The notes beneath the pieces are model-generated. The model did not search any database and was not told the DNA's origin. It worked only from the letters and a program-made list of their open reading frames with translations. A program made the position numbers and the translations under genes. A DNA stretch of 64,000 nucleotides from Rhyzopertha dominica (taxonomy: Eukaryota > Arthropoda > Insecta > Coleoptera > Bostrichidae): the NCBI GenBank assembly GCA_025024175.1, contig QCXZ01000041.1:37939786-38003785 (forward strand), read 5' to 3'. Below are positions 34,653 through 47,000 of the stretch, piece by piece; the first letter of the stretch is position 1, and every line of letters starts with the position of its first letter.

Positions 34653-37600
34653 GGAAATCCTCATATCAATCAAAGCTTAAGAAAACTAGTACACCGAATA
34701 ATTAAAGGCAGTAAATTCCATCCATGCAAATAGTTCACACTTTGGAAAGACAGATTATCCTAAAAGATTAGCTTTTTGTAATTTTTGTTGAGCAAAGCAT
34801 AACCTGAGTGTTGTAGCAATGGTGTAAGAGAAGTTATTACAATAATGATCATGCATTTTAAATTTATTCAGAAAATTACGATGAATAATGACTAAATCTA
34901 TATTAAGTAAAATTTTAGGTGATACTGCACTTCTAATGAAATCGTTACAAAAACTATTTTGCAAAAAAAATGTTTCGGGCGATGTTTTTTGAGTACGAGT
35001 TAACGAAAGCAGGCTTTGTCTGAACCCGAGGCTTCAACAGTATTGCCTCCCAAAGATAGTCCCACAACTAACTGTTTGCGAATAGTGTGTAACTGAAATT
35101 AGACAGTTTCATATGGCCCACAATGTGGTTTCCTCATTTGCACGTTAGCTAACTATAACTTTCTCTGTATGTTATAAAAAATCGTAATCTAGTTCCCACA
35201 AGGAAGAACAGCAAACCGCGATTATTATTGTTGCATAATTAAGCAGCGGTAAGTGTAAGGAAACATTCCGCGAAAGTGGACCAAATGCTGACGACAGCAT
35301 TGCAAAACCAAGCCTGTCTGCATAATATTCACGGATCCATAAAACGCTACCTTGAACCGGGAGATATCGTCAAATACCTGAGTACCTAATCACACCTTTA
35401 CATCAACAGCTTTCGCTTGACTTATTTACGATACATTCTAGTCGATAACAATACATACTTGAGCAGGTACAAATGTGGAGATCCTCGATCTTTGTACCTT
35501 TTATCGATCTGGTTTAAATTTTTATGCGGTCAAAATTACGTCAAGTACCCGCTAATAAATTTATAACAGCTGTGTTGTACTTGTTACAACCGTTACCTAT
35601 GCGTCACGTTAAACAAAAACGGTAGCGCTGTAGACATTATTTTATGGCTAGTTGGTGGTTAATGACCTGACCGTCACTTTTACTATTGTTGACCCGGTTA
35701 CCCAGTTTTTTCGCAGTTCGTTTTCATCGCCTCACTATTGACCAAATAATTAATCTACTTGACTATAATTGCGAAAGATGTGCCCTTGTGCATATAATAT
35801 AGCCGCAACACAATATCGAGTACGGATATGCAAATAAATAGTGTAAAACCAGATTTTATTTGGTTCAAGTTTATAGGTGCTGTTAACCTTTAAAATTACG
35901 AAACGAAAGATCAGCTGGCGCCTGAAAAGGGAAAGTAAATGTGGCCAAATGATAAGATTTATTAATTCGGTATCTAAGAAAGTTCGTTGCAATCCGCATA
36001 CCAATAGCATTTCCATATTCTGTGACTACCTGGTCTGCAAGCGTATAGAGGTGAAATGGTTTCTTAAAACAAAAAGTCTATAATACGAATTTGGCGTTCT
36101 GATTTTTTTCGCTAAAATATTTTACAAACCCTCGCTTCAGCGTTAGGCCTTCCAGGAACTATGATCCACCGCGTTGATTCTAGTAGCAATATCTAACAAA
36201 TGTCTAATAAGTACAGAAAATTTTTGCGTATTAGCTAGTTTAGCTTTTGGATATGTCAGTGTAGTTTGCATGTCCTGTTAAATGAAATAAAAAGAAAAAA
36301 CTTAATTAGACTGGTCAACAAGGTTGAAAAAGCTGATGGACTTTTGTCTTCTATAAAAACAATCATGGGCACTAAAATTTATTTAAATAAAAAACAAGTA
36401 TTACTGGTTGTCCTTATTTCTATACCATATCTTAAATTTTAAAACGAATCCATTGTTATGTAACTTGCCGCCAAAGTTTCAGTCACATAATTCGTTGAAA
36501 AGGTACAGTCACATCAACCAATAAAACAAAGGATTTTCCTAAGATACTTGGAAGCGGGTCCGTCGACTAATTGAAAACCAGATTGCTGTTTACTCTAACG
36601 TAGAATTAACCCACATGCACACGTGCCAATGACATTGCCACCTTTTGATAGTGAAACTTATCTAAATCGATTTCTTTCGCATCGTATCTTTGGAAGAATT
36701 AACGAAAGGTTCGTGATACCGGTTCATTGAGCAAGCAATGACCAGAAGATCAAAGTCGCATCTACTCCTGGAGTAGAAGATGGAATTCTGTAGACAGACA
36801 GGTAGGAATTTCTGATTCTCTTCTTTAGAGAGAGAATTCTTCACAAGAACCTACTTTGTCCGTACCACGTAGTATACACTGAGTAGAGGCCTTAAATCCC
36901 TTTTGATCATTAAGCATGTTGAATACCCTGACTTTCTTGCCAATATTCTTTTTTAAAGGAGAATAGGTGGGCAGATGTCCTCAGTGTCATCTATGCGGAA
37001 CTCATTTATTATTTATTTAATATTCTTTTTACTGATGAAGCTAGATTCTTGTCTTGGGTCGTGCTCTAAAAAAATACTGTGCTCTGCAAGATCGCCTGGC
37101 TCAAACTCTCTAGATTTCCTTTTTTCAGGATATTTGAAAACAGACAAACATGTCGTGCCTGTTTAGAAATGGAAGAGGAGCATTCTGAGCATCTTATGTG
37201 ACTTAATTTTTCGATTCTGCCAAAAACTTCTCTTATTTGTTAATAGCTGTTTCAAAAAATAAACATTTCTACCGTCGAAACCGTTACTTAGCTGATCCAT
37301 GTTTATTAACGCCTTTCTGCTTACTTTGGTCCATACCATGACCTCCTTAAATACTTTACACCCCGTAAGCAAAATTACTGCTTTATTTACGCTTGGAAGC
37401 AGCCAGAAATGTGTTTATTTTAGATATAATGTGCAACATAGCAGTTTTTCTTTCTACAGCTCAGCAACTCCTGTATAGCCAACAAAGGTATAATATACTG
37501 ATTATTACAGCAGCGATGAAGACAGGAAAAGATGTCTTTATAAGTATGACCGCACAAGCTTAAAAAGGCATGCGTGACTGACTCTTTAAAAACTCGTTGC

Positions 37601-40600
37601 TAGTAGCATTAATCAATAAGCACATTTTATGAATATTGTTTAACTATTTAATGTAATGTCATAGCGAGGTTACAAGAGTTGAGAAGAACAAACAAACAGC
37701 AACGCTAATAAAAATTAGGTTATTTATACTAAAGGCAAAAGTTACAACCTACAAAGCAGCTAGACAATTTCATGCCAACCCCCCTGAAATAAGCATATTA
37801 AAAATTTTAATAACTACTATACTATTAAAATGGGTTGTATCTTATCGAGTGCTTACTTTATCAAGTAAGTAAATTTCTGCTTAACCCACAAATGCGGTTA
37901 TCCACGCGGAAATCTTGAGATAATTGGGATTACGTCGTGATTCATAGACCGACATCTCTTGGACTTTGACATGGACGAAGCTCAACGGCTTATTTTTACA
38001 TGCACCTACATGAATAATTATCGCCAAGGTTTTCCAGTCGTCAACATTATTAATGCCAATTATCGTAAAGGCTTCTTTTTCGCTGTTGGCTGGCAATGAT
38101 GGGTTGCAAAGTTTTATTTGCCAAAGGTCACGGAGATTAGAACAGGTGGTTAACGACTGAAATGTATTTCAAGATGAATGGTAATGGACACTATTTCTAA
38201 TTAACGTTCTTTTTGTGGACAGTGATTCTTTAGGCACAAAAGTCGATCTTACTTATACGAAACAAACATAATTTGGATTGAAATTTGTAGCATATCTCTC
38301 GACAAGATAACATTTGTATACATTTCCGGTGTCTTTCTTGCATTTCTTTTCCTTCCCTTAAGTCCGGCAGTGATTTTGATTTATCGGTAGTTTTTGTGTA
38401 TAAATGGTTGGTCTTTATTCATTTAATACAGTTGGTGCTGAACTAACACAACAGCTTGAACCAAAGCCGCTACAAATTGAATCAGTATACTTCCACATCC
38501 AATTGTCAAAGTGACATGTCCCTTTTATTCCATATACTATACGATCAGCAATCAGGTTTTGAGCATTTTTTCTCGATACACATTTTTTTCTNAGACAAAC
38601 GATCCTCGCGATATTAGCNAAAATACATANATTTTTAAAATCGTTTTTTAAATAGCTCGAAAATTATTATCTTAACAAAACACTTTTTGTGAGAAATTAT
38701 ATTTCCTACCTGATTGTATTTTAATTTTTTTTAAATATATCAAGTATTTTCGAAGATATTTAGGAAAATCGTTTTTTTTAAGTGACGCTATTTTGCCAAT
38801 ATCTTCTAAATAGTTTGTGGCACAGAAAATTTATAGCGACGAATAATACTCGCAATTATAATACTAATCACATACTAAAACGTTATCAACTATTTTAAAG
38901 CGATTGAGCAAATAAAAAATTTTAAAATTTTTTTCGCGATACGCTATACATCCGTTGGATGTGAAGTTAATAAGTTAGTGAATGCAATGGATTGTTTCCA
39001 TCAATTTGGAAGACTAAAATTAATTTCCTGCAGTTCTATGAAAATTGCTCCTAAACAAACATTCTGGTTAAAATACTTTTAACCGAGTAAAATATTCCTT
39101 TGGACGTCATTACCAGATAACAGGTGAAAATTAATTACCTAGTTTATTTTTTTTTGTTAAAACCCAAACCACTGAATACGTGAAAGCCGATTATCTTTAC
39201 GTCATTAGCAGGACTGGTACGGAAGAACGAGGTCGTTGTCCCTGACCTTAAGCTTAAAGGTGACACGGTGTTTTTATTTCAGGTAATATTATGTTTAGAA
39301 ATCCCAAATCTTCAAAACGTTTAAAAGTGCACATATAAAGTCATCAGTCGGTTAAAACCCCAATGCCGTTGCAAATCTAAACCGCGCTACAAAAGCTCGT
39401 TCCATTCTTTTATATCTTAGTTAACCTAGCAGAATCATAGTTCGTGCCAAACGAACATTCTGCAATTAGATCAGCAACAACGAATGCGATAAGTGAATAA
39501 ATGGAATGCCGTAACAGCTGTATTTTAAATTGTATACTGTTTCGTTTGATTTAATGATTTTGTTCATTAATTATTTAATCAACTGTAATCAACACTTGTT
39601 GAGGTAGTCGGATTTTCTGGAAAACAAACGAACAAACCCTTAAATTAGATGTAGGACTTGTAGTTAAAATAATTAATTTTTCTGTACAAGATTACCCAAA
39701 CGAAAATTATGGAACCCAATACGTTTTTGCACCGTATTATCTAGTAATTTTAGCTGCCAGGACAAAATAGGCATGAAGGGAAATATTATGAAGATTAAAT
39801 TGTAGAAAACGTTTGAAACGTCTTGCTGAAAAGCTTCAGGGTATGTTGAAGCGTTTTGAAAACAGTACACGCTTTGATTACATACAAAATTACCGTTTGA
39901 AAAACATAGAAAAACTAGTGCGGGAATAATCAAGAAAAACTTACATTATCACCGCCTTCATCCGTGGGTCATAACAATGCGGTCACTCCGGTGGACAGAC
40001 AAGGCGGTTTCACATATGCGCGGGAGATGCAAAAACAAAACATAAGTTACTCATCCGTTAAACTCAGATAGATACAGTTAAGACTCACAGAGGGGTTTTC
40101 ACCCCAGGGCCTCATCCTTGTCCTGTCTATGGCTTTATCCCTTAGATTACATCATTAGTCAATGGTGGTTGTGAATACCTTGTTAGTTTTCTCTCTTCAA
40201 CAACTAGCTAGTGTCAACCTGAAATAGTAGAGGCTTCCCCGAACGCTCACCCTAAGGCCTATAGGGTCGCATTCCAATAGCCCGGATCGGGGGCACCTAA
40301 TAAGGCTACCCTCTCCACCAGAACTATGTCATTCGAGTAGCCCGCATTACCCCCCGGAATGCAAGTCAGCCACTCGAAGGAACCACGGCTGTTAACCGGG
40401 CACTCTGCGCTAGGGGTTTAAAACTGCCTGAGGCACATCATGGCCAAAGACCTTACTCTCACTGCCTGAGGCACATCATGGCCAAAGACCTTACTCTCAC
40501 TGCCTGAGGCACATTATGGCCAAAGACCTTACTCTCACTGCCTGAGGCACATCATGGCCAAAGACCTTACTCTCACTGCCTGAGGCACATCATGGCCAAA

Positions 40601-43600
40601 GACCTCGCTCTCACTGAGCCAAAATCAAGAACATTCTCTCTGTCAAAAATGACACCTCAATACTCATTGCCTACTTTTGCATCTCCTCGCGACTCTGATA
40701 TTTCTCGCCAAAACAATTAATCGCACGCATACGCATTCACTTCGATATTAGTATATATCTTATTAACAGCGATTCTAAACATAGCAAGAAATTAATAAAC
40801 GTACAAAAATACCTTTTATTTTAATAATAACGCAGATANAAAAAATGACATTTAACACGTTGCATTCTTGAAGCACTTGTAAGATAGGTTGAAGAAGTTA
40901 TACGTGCTCAAGAGATCCGGTGCCAATTTCTACTGTAGGTAATTGAAATACAGGGCTTCTATAAATGATTCCTGCAACACTGCCGGTGTTGATGTCTGAA
41001 TTCTTTGTGCTGCCTTTTTGTAATTGCTGCCAAGCTACAATATGCACGGCGATGGAACTGAAGGGTGCAGATCAATGTCACACCACAGATCCGAAATGTG
41101 AGCTTTCTGCAACCTTAAAGTTAATTATCTCACAAAACGCTACAGAATATGCTGAAAATACACACTCCCAGGCATTGTCTCATATTAAAATATATCAAAT
41201 AATTCAAAAATCGGCAGATGACAAGTATATGTCACTTTACCGAAAGGCGGCAAATTGATTTAATCGACAATTTCCATAAGCGCCCTGGAAACATGAATCA
41301 TTTATAGAAACCCTGTACCTACATCTGGAAGGAAGCGCAAATCATCCGCAACTTTAAACATTGTCCGCGTTTTGAGCAATATCCAAACTCATCATTTTTT
41401 AATATGAATGAGCGCACCTATCAAGAAGATACAGCCATTAGTGTAGTTTACTGTAGATATGAACATACATGTTTACTTGACAGTATGAGTAGTTCGTGTA
41501 AAACGATTAACAGAATCCTTTTTGCACTTTTACTATTAATGCAAATTTTTAATAAAAAGTCCAACGTATCTTGTATTAGATACCTTGTTGTTAAAACGTT
41601 GCCATAGGTAGACAGGTTCTGCCACAATGCATAATAACTCAGCAACAGCAGAATTTTATACCTTTGCCACGAACAACTCAAAATTTCTGCTTTAACCTGA
41701 TTGATATAATTTTTATAATATAGTGCGGCTTATGCAGTGTATAACTTGGCTGTCTACTTAAGTCTAATTTATTTTACGATCCTATCGTGTACCTATCTAT
41801 TTTATTATGAGCCAGAATAGACATAAAAGCAAACACAGCACGGTTAGATTGCCCACAGCTAGAACATACTCGTATACCGTGAGAGCATCACAGGTTCGGC
41901 GTATTTGGATAAATGTTGCAAAAGACGCTCATGTCTGCCTTGATCTGTTTTTGTATATAATGGCGAACAGGTATCATCGTCTGCGTTGGCGGTCGACGTG
42001 ATAATTGGTAAAGCACAAAGCGCATCAACGAGTTGAAAAAATACGAATTGAGTGACAAAATTCGCCAACGCCTGCGATCATGCTTATATTTCGGCAGTTG
42101 GATCCTTTTCCCTACGCCATCGCCATCAATCGTGTGCATGTGAATTAAGACGAAAAAACGAACTAGTGACAACACATGTTCTGAGGAACGTCAAATCCTT
42201 AACATCTTAATTTAATCATCGATCTGTTTCTAATCATAATGATGTAGAGGAAAAGATCTAGCGGTTTAATGATACCTAATTTTGGATTTCGGAACTCACG
42301 ATTCGGATGACCTAAAAGTATACTAAAAGAATACTCATTTCGTAGGATTCTCTGCAAATTTTAACTCCAGCAAATAAATAAATTATTTGTTTGTATTCGG
42401 GAAGTCATTTAAAGGGTCACCAAGAAATTGCTGCTACTTTTGAAAAATTGGGAAAGCAAGAAGTTTTGCGCCGATTTCTCCTGTAAACAGTTTTACGGTA
42501 TTAAACTTTCTTTATATGTACTTTGCGTTAATAGTGAACTCATTTTTCAACCGAAAACAATTTAATAATGCAGCATATTATTAAACTGTTGTGGTAACAA
42601 CCTTTATCTCTTGTTTTGACATATGTCCCATACAGGTTAAACTAAGAGTTCCAGCTTTCTGCACAACGGAAGACGTGCTGGTATCCATAACGATTCCGAG
42701 AAGTTTTGATTGATTTACTTATTTCAGTTTAATTTGCTTCTGTGACATTACTTGCCAGTAGACACCAGCTTCCACGTATGCGTTCCTAAAATAAAGGTAT
42801 GCGAGTGCTTCGTATAGTTATGATGGTTATGGTTCGTATCCCTGCTTAGGAACCTAGCAACGAACCTAACAGTTAGGTTAGAGAACTTGCAGATCTAAAA
42901 CTTAAAGTGAAAACTAATTATGTCTGAATCTCCCTCCTCCAAATTATCATATTAACTTAAAACCAATTTGGACAAAATATACTATATTTGAGGTAAAGGG
43001 ATTTTCCCTTAGATGAAACAAAGTAATATTTAAGTAAGAATTTAGTTGGCAATGCCATCTGTCGGCATTACACTGACATGATGACAAAGCCATCTAGCTG
43101 CCATTATGGGATCTGCTTGCTAAAGGAAGTGACCTGTAGCCTAACAAATTGGCATGCACCTGCATACTTCAATTTGACAGCAGGCCCTTACGGCACATTT
43201 TGCGAGCGGGCAAGAACCAACATACATTAAAATGCATGTCTATGCTGTGCTGACTGCACCGCAACCAACTGCGGATAGATCTATTTCGCTATTATTATAG
43301 CTCATCGGTGCAGTTTAGATCTAATGCAGACAGCTGTCTTATTTACATCATACCAAGCCTTTGGTACTCGTATATAGGCAAAACTAATTCTATGGCGTGC
43401 TGTCTGCACTAGACCTAAACTGCACTGATGAGCTATAATGGTAGCGAAATAGATCTATCTGCAGTTAGTTGCTGTGCAGACCGCACAGCATAGACATGCA
43501 TTTCAAAATAATATAATTGTTAGTTTTCATGGAACTTAAGGAGTTAAAAGAAAAGAACATTAAGCGAAGATAACATAACTGGATGACCTATTGAGGTATG

Positions 43601-43943
43601 TAAGGCAATGAGTAATATATTTATTCAATACACAGATCGACCGAATGCTGCAAATTTATTTATTTGTGATAAAATTGAATAGTAGGTATTACGACTTGTC
43701 GTTCCCACAAGAGTATTTTGCACAAAACTTTCCTAAAAAATACTTTGTGTCAGGACAGGCTTATGCCTTAGCATGTTTGTTAATTGAACAAAAACTAATT
43801 CGGTCTATTCCAGATTTTAAGGAAATAGGGATTAACAAGTCTGCTTAAAAAGAAAACAAACGCATCGACTTAGTGTAGTGTAGGAAAGTAGTGAATTTAT
43901 GCTCGTAGTTTTATGTTTTATTTCCAAATTAATATTGTTATTA

Positions 43944-44038
<95 letters not shown>

Positions 44039-47000
44039 TAGATTATTATTATTATTAAATCAATCCTCTGTTTTTGGTTTAGAATTCAGTTAAACATATA
44101 TTGCTTGAAGAATTTGAAAACTGAAAGAAAATTTATTTTCCTTTTCTGTCTCGTGCTGTGGAGCACTGTTTTTTTTTAATTTAAAATCCAGGAGCCGGTA
44201 CTAAATAGTTATATGCCAGCAACAAATTTTATTAGCGTCATCACAAATTAACACTAATTGATCGCTAATTTTTGGCATAAAAAGGGTCAAACTCTAAACT
44301 GACTACAGCATAGATTACGAATTATCAACACAGAATAACACTAATTTTGCACTAAATAAAGACAATAAAAATTGAATTTCTCAACATAGGTTGCACGGCG
44401 TGAATTTCGAGCAACTTCTTATTAACGGCCGATAACTAATTATGCGAAACAGCGCAAATTGTAGAAGTGTCAGCACAAATATAGCACTTAATATCGAAGT
44501 ATAAAAAAAATATAGTATTACATTTTTGGGTTGCTCTAGCTGCACGTACCTGCTTAAGCAAGTTTGAAGCAATATTCTTATAAAAACTGCGTTTTTCTAC
44601 TCCTGCTTCTATTTTTTTTTGCTAAAAACGTGCAATCGCTTATTTCAGTGCCTACTTTCTCTCTGCCTTTGTTACAAGTATCAGAATTTCCTATTTTTCT
44701 AATAACATACAAATATACTATTTCCAAAATTTAAGCAAATAAAGTATGATCTTAGTAGTTCCCGTTAGGTGACTTTGTCATCATGTCAGTGTAATGCTGA
44801 CAGATCGCATTGCCATCCTAAATTCTTACTTTCATCATACCATTGCTTTGGTATATAAGCAAAACCAGTTCTATGTCGTGTTGTCTACACTAGACCTAAA
44901 CTGCACTGATGAGCTGTAATGACAGCGAAATAGTACTATCTGCAGTTGGTTGAGGTGTAGACAGCACAGCATAGACATGCATTTTAAAGTATGATCTTAT
45001 TGTAACTTGAGTATTTGAGCAGACATTCATTCAACATACTCACTGCAAAGAGTACGACGGCGATCGAGTCTGATTTAAATGCTAATCATGACGTCTTTTG
45101 TTCTTTACAGGCAAAAAGGAGATCCTGCACAACATAAACGGACGATTTCCAGCGGGCCAACTCGTAGCAATAATGGGCCCATCAGGCGCCGGAAAGAGCA
45201 CCCTTTTAGACGTCCTTAGCGGTTATAGGATCACTGGAATCGGTGGGACGGTTTATGTGAACGGCGTCGCGAGAGATTTGAACGAGTTCAGGAGGCACTC
45301 CTGCTACATAACGCAGGACGATAGGCTGCAACCACTGCTCACCGTCGACGAGAATATGCAGATAGCAGCAGATTTGAAGCTGGGACCCGAAGTCAGCAAG
45401 CTCGACAAGGAACAAATCGTAAGTAAAATAAATTTAAGGAAAACTGAACCTAACGAAATGAGGGGAGAAACTGACATAAAGTAGCTCGTGCCTTTCGTGG
45501 TGTTAATATTCGCTGACTGCTAGGATTCTGGAAGTACCCGCGATAATAATATTTATGGATTTGTAGGCAAAAACTCCAGTGTGCTCAAGTATTTCACAGC
45601 ATGCCCTGATCTTTAACCACATATTATACTCTTGTGTAACAAAACAAAAGATAAAAAGGATGGTGTGAAGCTTCCAGGCTGGATGGCCCTGGTCGATGTT
45701 TTCTTCTTTTTCTTCCCTCTTAAGGCGTTTCGCCTACTACTGTGCTAGGTATCTTCAGTGGCGAGCTCGTGGTCGTCGACGTAGGCTGCGAACACACTAA
45801 CACTAACACCGAAATTTTAAAATATTAAAAAATTTACGTTATGAATTATTTTTGTATGTATTATAACATGGCTCCCTTGATTTGTCAGTAATTATGGTGG
45901 AATGACGGGTACAGCAACACTGCATGCATCTTTTGAGTTTCAGCCTAAGGACGAGTCGCTCATTTTTTTAACACTGTGCTCTTTTAAGTTTTCGAAAATG
46001 CAACAACGCATTGTAAACTTTAAAAATTATTACCAGTTGTCAATAATAAATAACCATAGCTACCGATTAGAGCATGGTTAATTTCGTAAAGTAAAGAAGC
46101 TGTGACTGAACATCATCCATAGATTTCAGAAAAACTTGTGTGGTAAATTCATTCAAAAACGTCAATTTTGACATTACGCGAAAAGTTACATATGAATAAA
46201 ATGCATGTCTATGCTGTGCTGTCTACACCTCAACCAACTGCAGATAGTACTATTTCAGTGTAGTGATGAGCTGTAATGACAGCGAAATAGTACTATCTGC
46301 AGTTGGTTGAGGTGTAGACAGCACAGCATAGACATGCATTTTAATGTATGTTGGTTCTTGCCCGTCAGCAAAAAGTGCCGTGGGGGCCTGCTGTCAAATT
46401 GAAGTATGCAGTTGTATGCCAATTTGTCAGACTACAGGTCACTTCCTTTAGGAAGTAGTTCCCGTTTGGCAGCTAGGTGGCTTTGTCATCATGTCAGTGT
46501 AATGCTGACAGATGGCATTGCCATCCTAAATTCTTACTTACATATGAATAATTTCGTTCTCCTCACAGACGGTTGGATAACACCGTTAACTGCCAATAGA
46601 TGGTAAAGTGTCGCCAACAATTATTATTCTTGCATACAGATCGTCTACCCTGGCGAGTATAAGGGAAAGCCAGGAGCTGATGAGGCTTTATATGCCGAAA
46701 CAGCTGTCCACAGATTGTTATGATGCAGACAACAGGGTTTAGACGAACAATGTTTTTATGCTGAGAACTACACTCTGCAAAAACCGGTGCTGTGGAACTC
46801 TGTCGGTTTTTTAATGACCATCACAAAGGTGGGCTACCGTTCAGAGTACAGGTTCCCCATAGAGGCGGGTGGATAACACGTTATTTGCCAATAGATGGCA
46901 TAATGTGGCCCACAATTATTATTCTTGCAATTTCGTTATCATTCATTGCGATCATGTAAAAAAATATTATAATTACTCATTGCTATCGTTCTTAATACTT

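Larger units (their letters stand above)
32423..38480. other. Intron 1, first part
   Basis: This part of the 12.7-kb intron 1 is mostly AT-rich. It holds a (GA)n run at 34612-34650, an imperfect palindrome at 35442-35507 and a minus-strand Cys-rich coding-like patch at 33909-34200, listed separately. No nested gene is recognised. Confidence 0.5.

Noticed and set aside
36660..37400. Minus-strand text [18 protein letters not shown], reminiscent of Tc1/mariner KVMVW blocks
   Set aside because: No DDE acidic blocks or TIRs could be found around it, and the rest of the frame does not follow the family order.
37881..38096. 71-codon minus-strand frame starting [14 protein letters not shown]
   Set aside because: It looks protein-like but I recognise no family. 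There is no splice or promoter context, and the length is within chance for this DNA.
40965..41258. 97-codon open frame
   Set aside because: It lies wholly inside the 365-bp TA-flanked MITE, and the second MITE copy does not keep the frame.
43899..44093. 64-codon frame of almost only isoleucine
   Set aside because: It is the translation of the (ATT)n microsatellite.
45660..45800. GC-richer patch as a Penelope-type retroelement end
   Set aside because: Only a vague resemblance (TTTCGCCTAC...CTTCAGTGGCG). There is no coding sequence or second copy in the window to support it.
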